This document shows positions 8,004-15,820 of a stretch of 35,814 bases of DNA, piece by piece. Location: contig CAAGQX010000046.1 of NCBI GenBank assembly GCA_900772235.1, positions 1 to 35,814 on the forward strand. The letters run 5' to 3'. The translations under genes were made by a program, and so were the position numbers. The notes beneath the pieces were generated by a model that saw only the letters and a list, made by a program, of their open reading frames with translations, was not told where the DNA came from and made no database searches. Every line of letters starts with the position of its first letter. Positions within the stretch are counted from its first letter, which is position 1. The stretch comes from Clostridia bacterium. GTDB taxonomy: Bacteria > Bacillota > Clostridia > TANB77 > CAG-508.

Positions 8004-8697
8004 GATTAAAAACCTCCAAAAAATTATTTCTATATTTTGCACCTACAGTGCATTGTTTATGACTTTTTAATTCTATAACATTATCAGTAGTTCTAAACTT
8101 AGTTACATTATTAACATTAACAATATAAGATTTATGGCATCTAACAAAATTTTCTGGCAGACAATTTTTGAATTTAGAAAAAGAACTATAAATTTCTACA
8201 TTTTCTTTATCTGTACAAAAAACAAGCTTCATACCGTCTTTTTTTATATAATTAATTTCGTTAGCGTTTATTAATGTTTTATTATTATTTAGTTTTATGA
8301 ATTCTGAAGGAGCAGAAGACATATCTTCCACTAAACGCAAAACTGTTTCTTCTAAGCGCTCGTCAACAATGGGCTTAGATAAATAATCAAAAGTTTTATA
8401 TTTATAAGCAAGCAAAGCATACTCTAAATGACCAGTTAAAAAAATTATATAAATATCCTTATTATTTTTGCGTATTAAATTAGCAACATCACAACCGTTC
8501 AAAGTGTTATTTAAGTTAATATCTAAAAATACAACATCTACTTTATTTTCCTTAATGTAGTCTAATGCTTCTGATGGCGTAGTAGCTAATAAACCGATTT
8601 GTGCATCAATATTATTATTGATAAAAATGGATTCCAGAATTTTAGATAATCGTTTCAAAGAGGGAACATTGTCATCGCAAATTAGAAAATTTAACAT
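7957..8697 (-). CDS. agrA: AgrA-type response regulator (REC-LytTR)
   Basis: Transcription factor of 246 aa. The N-terminal receiver domain has the acidic pair (LICDDN), the phospho-accepting Asp in VDVVFLDINLN and the conserved Lys in LSKPI. The C-terminal LytTR DNA-binding domain spans about residues 130-235 (NEINYIKKDG...FVRCHKSYIVNVNNV). It should be phosphorylated by the adjacent AgrC and act on agr promoters. ATG 8697 is favoured over GTG 8706 because GTGGGTG gives a ribosome site at proper spacing. A strong sigma-A promoter with flanking direct repeats lies upstream. Confidence 0.93.
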   Translation of the reverse strand: MLNFLICDDNVPSLKRLSKILESIFINNNIDAQIGLLATTPSEALDYIKENKVDVVFLDINLNNTLNGCDVANLIRKNNKDIYIIFLTGHLEYALLAYKYKTFDYLSKPIVDERLEETVLRLVEDMSSAPSEFIKLNNNKTLINANEINYIKKDGMKLVFCTDKENVEIYSSFSKFKNCLPENFVRCHKSYIVNVNNVTKFRTTDNVIELKSHKQCTVGAKYRNNFLEVFNHGNFTNDLQCVNYTK

Positions 8698-8754
8698 AGC
8701 AATCACCCACTAAAATAAATATTTAAAATGGAAAATACATTTCGACACAAAATA

Positions 8755-8782
8755 AAACAATTCTAAATTTTTCCAATAATTA
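8755..8782. repeat. direct repeat A beside the agrA promoter
   Basis: AAACAATTCTAAATTTTTCC followed by AATAATTA. It is nearly identical to 8843-8872 with a two-base length difference. It lies immediately downstream of the agrA -10 element, over the expected transcription start. Candidate regulator site. Confidence 0.6.
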
Positions 8783-8787
8783 AACAT

Positions 8788-8816
8788 AATATAATCTAAT
8801 TTATTGTCGATGTCAA
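8788..8816 (-). promoter_or_regulatory. sigma-A promoter of agrA-agrC
   Basis: Read on the minus strand, TTGACA (8816-8811), a 17-bp spacer and TATATT (8793-8788). The -35 is a consensus match. The two direct repeats at 8755-8782 and 8843-8872 flank it. Confidence 0.75.
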
Positions 8817-8842
8817 GCGAATTTTGCCAAAAAAAAGAAATT

Positions 8843-8872
8843 AAACAATTGGTTAATTTTTCCAAATAATTA
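8843..8872. repeat. direct repeat B beside the agrA promoter
   Basis: AAACAATTGGTTAATTTTTC followed by CAAATAATTA, in the same orientation as repeat A and starting 88 bp from it. It lies upstream of the agrA -35 and before the splB gene, so one bound regulator could affect both divergent units. Confidence 0.6.
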
Positions 8873-8913
8873 GTACCTAAAATGGTTAAAATAATTTAAG
8901 AAAGGAGAAAATT

Positions 8914-9913
8914 ATGTTTACGCCAAAGACAATATATTATGAAAAAGAAATATTAAATTATCCGTTAGGAAAAGAATTAATGAGTAAATTTGAGAAGGTT
9001 CCAAAAATAGAAATTGAGAACCATAATAATATTGAAGAAATGCGAAAAAAACAAAATAGTGAATTTGCAGATATGAAACGAAATTTAATAATAGGAGTAA
9101 GAAAAACACACAAATTTGTAGAAAACCATAAGACTTCAGATTTTTTGGTGCCATATACTTCATCACGGTTGCACAGCAGCTTGTATGTACTGCTACTTAG
9201 TATGTAATTATAATAAATGTGCTTATTTAAGACTGTTTGTAAATAGAGAAGAAATGCTCCAAAAAATAATTAAAACAGCACAAAAATCAGATAAAAACTT
9301 AACTTTCGAAATAGGAAGTAATAGTGATTTAATATTAGAAAATACAATAACTAATAATTTGGTTTGGACAATAGAAAATTTTAAAGACACAAATAAAGGA
9401 CTATTAACATTTCCAACAAAATTTGATATGGTAGATCCAATTTTACCTTTAGACCATAAAGGCAAAATTATAGTTAGAATGAGTGTAAATCCTGAAAAAA
9501 TAATAAATAGGGTGGAATTTGGAACTTCAAGGTTAAAAGGAAGAATAGAAGCTATAAACAAGTTAAAAGAAGCAGGGTATAAGGTTGGAATATTAATTGC
9601 ACCTGTAATTTTGCTAGACAATTGGAAAGAACTTTATAAAGAACTTATACAAACTTTAAATGAAGAGCTTTCTGAAAAAGTGAAAAAGGATGTATTCTTT
9701 AAAATTATTTTTATGACATATAGCTATGTGCATACCAAAATAAACGAAGAGGCTTTTCCAAATGCAATTAACTTATATAATAAAGACATAATGACTGGAC
9801 GAGGAAAAGGAAAATATAGGTATAAGAACGATATAGTGGAGGAAGGAAAAGAATATTTAAAAGAACAAATGGAAAAATATTTTCCCAATAATAAGATTGA
9901 ATATATGGTCTAA
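8914..9913 (+). CDS. splB: spore photoproduct lyase, read through a +1 shift at CGG
   Basis: Radical-SAM enzyme that repairs the 5-thyminyl-5,6-dihydrothymine lesion in germinating spores. The first 84 codons (MFTPKTIYYEKE...DFLVPYTSS) run into CGG at 9166. Skipping one C gives GGT and the frame continues GCTAACMYCYLVCNYNKCAY to the stop at 9911. The joined protein has 332 aa, close to the family norm, and the Fe-S motif C-x3-C-x2-C appears only in the joined form, directly after the junction. Neither half alone could be an enzyme: the first lacks the cluster site, and the second's own ATG at 9185 lies after the first two cluster cysteines. GAAAGGAG precedes the ATG. A pseudogene or sequence error is the alternative, but six other in-frame CGGs behave identically. 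Confidence 0.88.
9166..9168 (+). other. CGG +1 shift site 1 (splB)
   Basis: In-frame TCA CGG T. Skipping C gives TCA GGT TGC and the junction peptide PYTSSGCTAAC. Without the shift the frame ends about 13 codons later. Confidence 0.85.
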
Positions 9914-9985
9914 GATTTTAAAAAGATAAGCTATTCGGGGAAATATTAATTTGTCACATAATTTTTGTAAAATAGTATAATAATA

Positions 9986-10014
9986 TTGACACTTGTAATA
10001 CAATGTAGTACAAT
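9986..10014 (+). promoter_or_regulatory. relBE promoter with two overlapping operators
   Basis: TTGACA (9986-9991), a 17-bp spacer and TACAAT (10009-10014). Inside it are two copies of the palindrome TGTANTACA: TGTAATACA (9994-10002) and TGTAGTACA (10004-10012). They start exactly 10 bp apart, so both face the same side of the helix. This is the expected layout for cooperative binding by the ribbon-helix-helix antitoxin, which would cover the spacer and -10. Confidence 0.8.
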
Positions 10015-10038
10015 AAAAACAGAAAGGAGTTGATATGT

Positions 10039-10257
10039 ATGACTATTTCAGTAAGATTAAGTGATAAAGATACTGAACTAATAAAAACATATGCAGATAT
10101 GAATAACATATCATTATCTGAATTAATAAGAAATGCAGTAATGGAAAAAATAGAAGATGAATATGACTTGGAATGCTACAATAAAGCTATAAAAGAATAT
10201 AAAGACAATCCTAAATCTTATACACTAAAAGAAGTAAAAAAGGAGTTGGGATTGTAG
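10039..10257 (+). CDS. ribbon-helix-helix antitoxin (RelB-type)
   Basis: A 72-aa protein starting MTISVRLSDKDTELIKTYAD, the beta strand and helix of a ribbon-helix-helix DNA-binding domain, with SLSELIRNAVMEKIEDEYD completing it. The C-terminal acidic tail (KEYKDNPKSYTLKEVKKELGL) would bind and block the toxin. I choose ATG 10039 because AAAGGAG (10023-10029) is nine bases upstream; an in-frame TTG at 10030 is too close. It overlaps the toxin gene by one base. It probably represses its own promoter through the two TGTANTACA sites. Confidence 0.9.
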   Translation: MTISVRLSDKDTELIKTYADMNNISLSELIRNAVMEKIEDEYDLECYNKAIKEYKDNPKSYTLKEVKKELGL

Positions 10258-10523
10258 TGAATTATAAAATCGTATTTACAGACAGAGCAAAAAAACAATT
10301 AAAAAAATTAGACAAACATACTTCTGCACTAATAATAGGATGGCTAGAAAAGAACATAGAAGGGTGCGACAACCCAAGAATACACGGAAAAGGATTAGTG
10401 GAAAACAAGTCGGGACAATGGAGATATAGAATAGGTAATTACAGAGTGATATGTGAAATACAAGATGAGGAAATTATAGTATTAGTTCTAGAAATTGGAC
10501 ATAGAAGAGAAATATATAGTTGA
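10257..10523 (+). CDS. RelE/ParE-superfamily toxin
   Basis: An 88-aa basic protein with the RelE fold pattern: MNYKIVFTDRAKKQLKKLD at the N-terminus, then the core GQWRYRIGNYRVICEI and the C-terminal LEIGHRREIYS. Most family members of this type cleave mRNA on the ribosome, while others act on gyrase; the RxG(N/D)YR and H-R-x-x-Y residues favour the mRNA interferase. The GTG start overlaps the antitoxin stop (TAGTG), giving translational coupling. A terminator follows directly, so the unit is bicistronic. Confidence 0.9.
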   Translation: MNYKIVFTDRAKKQLKKLDKHTSALIIGWLEKNIEGCDNPRIHGKGLVENKSGQWRYRIGNYRVICEIQDEEIIVLVLEIGHRREIYS

Positions 10524-10530
10524 AGATAAT

Positions 10531-10568
10531 AAAAAATAACTATTTATAAAAGCAAATAGTTATTTTTT
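10531..10568 (+). terminator. intrinsic terminator of the toxin-antitoxin unit
   Basis: AAAAAATAACTATTT (10531-10545) pairs with AAATAGTTATTTTTT (10554-10568) around an 8-nt loop, ending in a T-run. Confidence 0.85.
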
Positions 10569-10614
10569 TTATATTTAATTCATAATATTAAATAAAAAAA
10601 TTAGGAGGAAAATA

Positions 10615-11430
10615 ATGAAATTAAATAAAAAAGTAGTGTTGGCATTTTCTTTTATGATAATAATTTTGCTATTCTCAATAATTGCAATGAAAGAAGAAAC
10701 AAAAAATATGACAGTAAGAACTAATTCAAATGTAACATTAAGTAATAAGAAAGTGGGTTGGGGAATAAAAAGAAACGATAATCATAAGCAACCAGACTTG
10801 GGCGCTAGCAATAAAAAATTAATAGATGAAAATAATGATATAGCAATGGGAAATAATGAAGATAAATTTGTTTATTTAACATTTGACGAAGGTTATGAAG
10901 CAGGATATAGTACAGAAATTTTAAACACATTAAAGCAAAACAATGTTAAAGCAGCATTTTTTATAACAGGGCATTACCTAAATAGCCAGCCAGAATTAGT
11001 TGATAGAATGATAAAAGAAGGACACATTGTAGGAAATCATACAGTAAACCATTATAGTATGCCAGATTTATCTGATGAACAAATAAAAGATGAAATTCAA
11101 AAGTTACATTTAGCGGTTTATGAAAAATTTAATTATGAAATGAAATACTTAAGACCGCCTAAAGGTGAATATAGCCAAAGAACTTTGAGCTTAACAAAAA
11201 AACTTGGATATACAACAGTAATGTGGAGCTTTGCATATGACGACTGGGATGAAAACAAACAAGGAAGAGAAGACTATGCAAAAGACAAAGTGCTATCTAA
11301 CATACATAATGGTTGTGTAATTTTACTACACGCAAACTCTAAAGATAATTGCAATATATTGGATCAATTAATAAAAGAAATTAAGAATATGGGTTATGAA
11401 TTTAAAACATTAGATGAGTTTAAAAGATAA
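10615..11430 (+). CDS. pdaA: PdaA-type polysaccharide deacetylase (spore cortex)
   Basis: Protein of 271 aa with an N-terminal membrane anchor or signal (residues 6-25) and an NodB-type deacetylase domain. Visible catalytic motifs are FVYLTFDEGYEAGYS (metal and base Asp region), GHIVGNHTVNHYSMPDLS (His pair), LRPPKGEYSQRT and VILLHANSKDN. The TFDEGYE variant and the overall pattern are those of PdaA, the N-acetylmuramic acid deacetylase required for muramic delta-lactam in spore cortex. AGGAGG precedes the ATG. It is followed by yqfC-yqfD, also sporulation genes, possibly in one transcript. Confidence 0.88.
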   Translation: MKLNKKVVLAFSFMIIILLFSIIAMKEETKNMTVRTNSNVTLSNKKVGWGIKRNDNHKQPDLGASNKKLIDENNDIAMGNNEDKFVYLTFDEGYEAGYSTEILNTLKQNNVKAAFFITGHYLNSQPELVDRMIKEGHIVGNHTVNHYSMPDLSDEQIKDEIQKLHLAVYEKFNYEMKYLRPPKGEYSQRTLSLTKKLGYTTVMWSFAYDDWDENKQGREDYAKDKVLSNIHNGCVILLHANSKDNCNILDQLIKEIKNMGYEFKTLDEFKR

Positions 11431-11459
11431 ATTTGTAATATAAGTAAAAGGGAGAAAAA

Positions 11460-11732
11460 ATGCCTAAAAGGTTTGAAAAATTAAATAAAATTTTAGATAT
11501 TCCGAGAGAATTAGATAAAAAGCAAACGAAAGTAACAATAATGTCATTTGATGAAATTATGATAGAAAACTATAAAGGGATTATGGAATATGAGGAGTTC
11601 TTTGTAAAAATAAATACGGAAATTGGAGTAATAAACATTAATGGCTTTAATCTAAACTTAGAACAAATGACAAATGACGACATATTAGTAAAAGGAGTAA
11701 TAAATAGTATAGATTTAGAAAGGATTAATTAA
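11460..11732 (+). CDS. yqfC: sporulation protein YqfC
   Basis: A 90-aa protein of the YabP/YqfC family, with the N-terminal LDIPRELDKKQTKVTIMSFDEIMIENYKG pattern and the later ININGFNLNLEQM segment typical of the fold. It is expressed in the mother cell or forespore during sporulation, and its exact role is unknown. The yqfD ATG begins directly after its stop codon, the conserved pairing. GGGAG precedes the ATG. Confidence 0.88.
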   Translation: MPKRFEKLNKILDIPRELDKKQTKVTIMSFDEIMIENYKGIMEYEEFFVKINTEIGVININGFNLNLEQMTNDDILVKGVINSIDLERIN

Positions 11733-12918
11733 ATGATTTTCAAAATACTTTTTTATTATATAATAGGATATTTAAATATAGAAGTAGAGGGAGCATTTGT
11801 AGAAAGATTTATTAACATTTGTAAAAGCAGAAGCATCTTATTGTGGAATGTAAAAATGAAAGAGGGAGTAAAACTATATGCTAATATTGGAATAAAAGAT
11901 TACAAAAATATAAGAGAAATTGTAAAGAAAACTAATACTAAAGTAAAAATAAAAAGAAAATGTGGAATTCCATTTGTTTTAAATAGATATAAAAAAAGAA
12001 AAGTATTTGCAGGAATTTTTCTATTGCTAATTGTGTCGTTAGTAGTTGTTTCTAACTTTGTATGGAATATTACTATAACAGGAAACGAAAATATAAGTAC
12101 AGAAGAAATAAAGCAAGCATTAGAAGAAGAGGGATTAAAAATTGGTGCATATAAACCGAAGGTAAGCACAAATGATGTTATAAATAAAATAAGATTAAAT
12201 AGGCACGATATTGCTTGGATAGGAATTACAATAAAAGGCACAAATGCCATAGTGGAAATAAAAGAAACAACAAAAGCTCCTAATATAGTAAATGAGAATG
12301 AATATTGCAATATAATTTCAGATAAAGAAGGAATGATTACCAAAATAAGTGTGCAAAATGGAACAGCAAAAGTAAAAGAAGGAGACATAGTAAAAAAAGG
12401 AGATATTTTGGCATATGGCTATTTAGAAGGAAAATATACAGGAATAAGATATGTTCACGCTTTAGCAAATGTAGAAGCAAAGGTGTGGTACACAAAAAAA
12501 GAAAAAGTTTTTTTAAAACAACAAATTCCTACGGACACAGGAAATACAGAAACAAAATACAGCTTGAATTTGAATAATTTTAAAATAAATTTTTATAAAA
12601 CCCTTTCAAAATTTGAAAATTATGATACAATAAGTGAGAGCAGAAAATTAATGTTATTTTCTAATTTTTATTTACCAATAGAACTAATAAAAACAACCAA
12701 TAAAGAGTATGTGTTAAAAGATATAATATATACGGAGGAAGAAATTACACGGAATTACTGCAAGCAAGCTAGAAGAAGAGTTAAAAAGTGAGATACAAGA
12801 TGAAAAAAATATAATAAATGAACAAATAAATACAAACAAAGGTGATGGGTATATAGAAATTGAAGTCATTTATGAAGTGCTTGAAACTATCGGAGTTGAA
12901 GACAAAATAGTTTTTTAA
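11733..12918 (+). CDS. yqfD: sporulation protein YqfD, read through a +1 shift at CGG
   Basis: Membrane protein of the YqfD family. The N-terminal cytoplasmic part (1-90) is followed by one membrane helix (KVFAGIFLLLIVSLVVVSNF, about 90-112) and an extracytoplasmic domain with NENISTEEIKQALEEEG and a barrel-sandwich-like region (VKEGDIVKKGDILAYG). After 339 codons the frame reaches CGG at 12750 and would stop 13 codons later. Skipping the C gives GITASKLEEELKSEIQDE and runs to TAA at 12916, total 394 aa, which matches the usual YqfD length. The C-terminal helix-strand ending is recovered only by the shift. yqfC lies immediately upstream. Confidence 0.87.
12750..12752 (+). other. CGG +1 shift site 2 (yqfD)
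   Basis: In-frame ACA CGG A. Skipping C gives ACA GGA ATT and the junction peptide EEEITGITASK. An out-of-frame CGG only 17 bases upstream (TAT ACG GAG) has no effect. Confidence 0.83.
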
Positions 12919-12934
12919 ATGGAGGGAGATAAAA

Positions 12935-14137
12935 ATGGAACAAAGAAGTTTACGAGTAGTTGAAACAAATAAAACGTTTTTGGGTAAAATAACAAATTCA
13001 ATTTCAAGGCTATTAGTCCCTACAAAAATAGGGCTAAACAGTATGATGATTTCTATAAAGAGGAATAGTTTAATAAAGGCATATATAAACTATAATGAAG
13101 CTCAGAAGGGAACAAATGAAGAAAAAAAAGAGCAGGCAAGCAAAAAATTTGAAGATGCATATTCTTTGTACCTAGAGATAATAGATAAAAACATTATGGA
13201 AAATCTTTATAAAAAAGTAAAAAATGAAATTGCAAATAATTTTGAAAAAGAAGCTCTTGCAAAATATTATTTTGTAGTGAGTTTAAAAGATAAACATTAT
13301 TTAGAATACAAATATAGAAAACAAGAATATCTATTAAAAATAGATTATGAAACAGCAAGCAATATGAAAAAAGAAAGTTTACTTAAGGCATATAAGGAAT
13401 TCTATGTAGCAAAAATGGATTCATTATATAAAGGATTACTTAAGAATTATTCTGTGGAGCTTACAGATAACATAAAAAAGGACATGTCATCTGAAAAGAC
13501 ATATGATAAAATATTTACAACTTTAGAAACATATGTAACAGAAATTTTACCAATAAAAATATCATTAAACGAAGAGAATAAAAAATATCAGGAAGAGTAT
13601 GAAAAGTATGAAGAAGTATCATTAGGAAAATTAAACGACCAAGAAAAAATATTGAAAAATATGGTTTTAATTGGCATAAGCAGAAAATTCTTTACACATA
13701 GCTTACCATTAGGCGCAACAGAAGGCTGCTATATTTGGTTAATGAAATCTGTAAGAAATACTATTGTAAACGAAACAAACAAGAAAAGACAAGAAAAGGC
13801 ATATGAGGCTTTAATAAAAATTATTGAAGAATATAATATAAAAATATTATCAACAAAAGTATATTGGGATGATGCAGAAGAAAAAAGCCAGTATAAAATA
13901 TTCTGGGATAAATACAATGAATTAATAAAACTTGAAGATGAAGAAGAAAAACAAAAACAAAAAATTATTTTATTCTTAAAAGAAGATTTAAAAAAATTGC
14001 ATACTAGTCAAAATAAATACAAGAAAATAATAAAATTACATAAAGAATATTTAACCGATTTGGGAGCAATGAGAGTTTTAAAGAATAGTTATAGAACATT
14101 TCCAGTACAAACTAGTTTTGTAAAATGTGTAAACTAA
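12935..14137 (+). CDS. unrecognised lysine/glutamate-rich helical protein
   Basis: A 400-aa soluble protein that I cannot place in a family. It is mostly charged helix with several likely coiled-coil stretches (about 55-75, 205-235 and 325-350) and one more hydrophobic, glycine-containing patch near 250-270 (RKFFTHSLPLGATEGCYIWL). There is no signal peptide and no membrane helix. It sits between yqfD and ybeY, where many Firmicutes carry phoH, but none of the PhoH P-loop motifs are present. A GGAGGG site precedes the ATG. Base use is like its neighbours. Confidence 0.75.
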   Translation: MEQRSLRVVETNKTFLGKITNSISRLLVPTKIGLNSMMISIKRNSLIKAYINYNEAQKGTNEEKKEQASKKFEDAYSLYLEIIDKNIMENLYKKVKNEIANNFEKEALAKYYFVVSLKDKHYLEYKYRKQEYLLKIDYETASNMKKESLLKAYKEFYVAKMDSLYKGLLKNYSVELTDNIKKDMSSEKTYDKIFTTLETYVTEILPIKISLNEENKKYQEEYEKYEEVSLGKLNDQEKILKNMVLIGISRKFFTHSLPLGATEGCYIWLMKSVRNTIVNETNKKRQEKAYEALIKIIEEYNIKILSTKVYWDDAEEKSQYKIFWDKYNELIKLEDEEEKQKQKIILFLKEDLKKLHTSQNKYKKIIKLHKEYLTDLGAMRVLKNSYRTFPVQTSFVKCVN

Positions 14138-14151
14138 GGGAGATATGAAAA

Positions 14152-14616
14152 ATGGAACATTCAGAAATAAACTTTTTAGATATAGATGAAAATAAAGAAT
14201 ATGAGTCACATATAAAATATGTAATTAATGAATGCTTTAAAGAAGAAGGGTTAGACAAGAAAAACATATATATAAATGTGGTACTAACAAATCCAGAAAA
14301 TATTAGAAAAATAAATAAAGAACAGCGAAATATAGACAAAGAAACAGATGTATTATCATTCCCAATGTTTGAAAAAGACGAAATTATAAACATCCCAGAT
14401 AATATGTTAGATGTATTAGGAGATATAGTAATTTCAATAGAAAGAGTAAAAGAACAAGCAAACGAATATGGACATAGTTTTGAAAGAGAACTATCATATA
14501 TGGTTGTACACGGATTTTATCATTTAATGGGTTATGATCATATGGAAGAAGACGATAAAATAAAAATGCGAGCAAAAGAAGAGAATATATTAAACAAATT
14601 AAAAATAACAAGATAA
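14152..14616 (+). CDS. ybeY: endoribonuclease YbeY
   Basis: Metal-dependent endoribonuclease of 154 aa with roles in 16S rRNA maturation and 70S quality control. The zinc site is HGFYHLMGYDH with H120, H124 and H130; the usual HGxLH has Tyr in place of Leu. The upstream VLSFPMF and LGDIVIS motifs are also conserved. It lies in the standard yqf-ybeY-era neighbourhood, though dgkA and cdd are missing and a DUF3048 gene stands in their place. GGGAG precedes the ATG. Confidence 0.93.
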   Translation: MEHSEINFLDIDENKEYESHIKYVINECFKEEGLDKKNIYINVVLTNPENIRKINKEQRNIDKETDVLSFPMFEKDEIINIPDNMLDVLGDIVISIERVKEQANEYGHSFERELSYMVVHGFYHLMGYDHMEEDDKIKMRAKEENILNKLKITR

Positions 14617-14630
14617 ATAGGAGGAATAAT

Positions 14631-15752
14631 ATGAGTAGAAGAAAAACGAGAACAAAAAGTAATAATAGTGGAAAGGTATTAATAATGCTATTAATTATTG
14701 TTATATTAGTGGCAGGAGGAATTTTTGCATACAAGTATTTTACAGGGGATAAAGAAACATCTAATAACAATGTTACAAATAAACCGGAAGAAATTGTTGT
14801 AGTAAAAAAATTACAAATAGTTGATGAATCTTCAAAATCTAGACCTTATGCAGTTATGATTAATAATAACCACGATGCGTGGCCACAATGTGGAATTCAA
14901 GATGCTTATTTGGTTTATGAAATTGTAGCAGAAGGCGGAATAACAAGAATGATGGCACTTTACAAAGATAAAGATACAGCTAAAATAGGATCTATAAGAA
15001 GTGCTAGACATTACTTTATAGACTATGCTGAAGAAAATGATGCAATATTTGTACATTGGGGAGGAAGCCCACAAGCATATTCAAGAATTAATTCAGGAAT
15101 AAACCATATAGATGGTATAGCACTAGAAGGGTCAGTATTTTTCAGAGATAAAACTTTAAAAAGAAGTTATGAACACACAGGATTTACAAGTATGGAAAAT
15201 GTAAAAGAATATGCTCAAAAACAAGGATTTACTAGAGATACAAAAAAAGATTTATTATTAAACTACTCAATTGATGAAATCGACATAGACAAAGTAGAAG
15301 GAGCACAAAGTGCACAAGAAGTAGAAATTAAATATTCTAATTATCATACAACAAGCTATGAATATGATGAAACAAAGAAAGTATACAAGAGAAGTATGAG
15401 CGGAAAAGCTAATGTGGACTTAGTAACGGGAGAACAATATACTGCAAAAAATATAATAGTATATGATGTTTCAAATTATACTATAAATGATGGAGATAAC
15501 AAAGGAAGACAAGACATAAACAACATAGGAAGCGGAACAGGATATTACATAACAGATGGTTATGCAGTGCCAATTACTTGGGAAAAAACATCACACAGTA
15601 GCCAAACTGTATACAAATATGCAGACGGAAAAGAAATAACAGTAAATGATGGAAATACATTTATACAAATATATCCAAAAACAACAGGAAAATTAACGAT
15701 TACACCAAAACCAGCAGAAACAACAACTGAAGGAAATACAGTTGAACAATAA
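14631..15752 (+). CDS. DUF3048 protein (YerB-like), membrane-anchored
   Basis: Protein of 373 aa with a cytoplasmic basic start (MSRRKTRTKSN), one membrane helix near residues 16-34, and an extracellular part. The domain is the YerB/DUF3048 type, recognised from SRPYAVMINN, YEIVAEGGITRMMALY, GSIRSARHYFIDYA and VHWGGSPQAYSRI. The C-terminal half (FIQIYPKTTGKLTI) belongs to the same family. No cysteine lipobox is seen; the anchor looks like a plain signal anchor. Function in the family is not established, although YerB is cell-wall associated. The gene ends at a terminator, separating it from era. Confidence 0.85.
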   Translation: MSRRKTRTKSNNSGKVLIMLLIIVILVAGGIFAYKYFTGDKETSNNNVTNKPEEIVVVKKLQIVDESSKSRPYAVMINNNHDAWPQCGIQDAYLVYEIVAEGGITRMMALYKDKDTAKIGSIRSARHYFIDYAEENDAIFVHWGGSPQAYSRINSGINHIDGIALEGSVFFRDKTLKRSYEHTGFTSMENVKEYAQKQGFTRDTKKDLLLNYSIDEIDIDKVEGAQSAQEVEIKYSNYHTTSYEYDETKKVYKRSMSGKANVDLVTGEQYTAKNIIVYDVSNYTINDGDNKGRQDINNIGSGTGYYITDGYAVPITWEKTSHSSQTVYKYADGKEITVNDGNTFIQIYPKTTGKLTITPKPAETTTEGNTVEQ

Positions 15753-15763
15753 AATAAATTTTG

Positions 15764-15798
15764 AAAATTGCTAAATTCTACAAATTTAGCAATTTTTA
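15764..15798 (+). terminator. intrinsic terminator between the DUF3048 gene and era
   Basis: AAAATTGCTAAATT (15764-15777) pairs perfectly with AATTTAGCAATTTT (15783-15796) and ends in T's. A possible -10 (TATAAT, 15804-15809) follows before era. Confidence 0.8.
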
Positions 15799-15820
15799 TG
15801 ATATATAATATGGAGGAAAT

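Noticed and set aside
7888..8070. Small + strand ORF within agrC/agrA, and similar frames opposite other genes
   Set aside because: No ribosome site, low-complexity composition, and a strongly supported gene on the other strand or in another frame.
9185..9913. Separate gene starting at ATG 9185
   Set aside because: It is the C-terminal part of SplB; the ATG lies inside the Fe-S motif, there is no ribosome site, and the frame is open upstream to the CGG at 9166.
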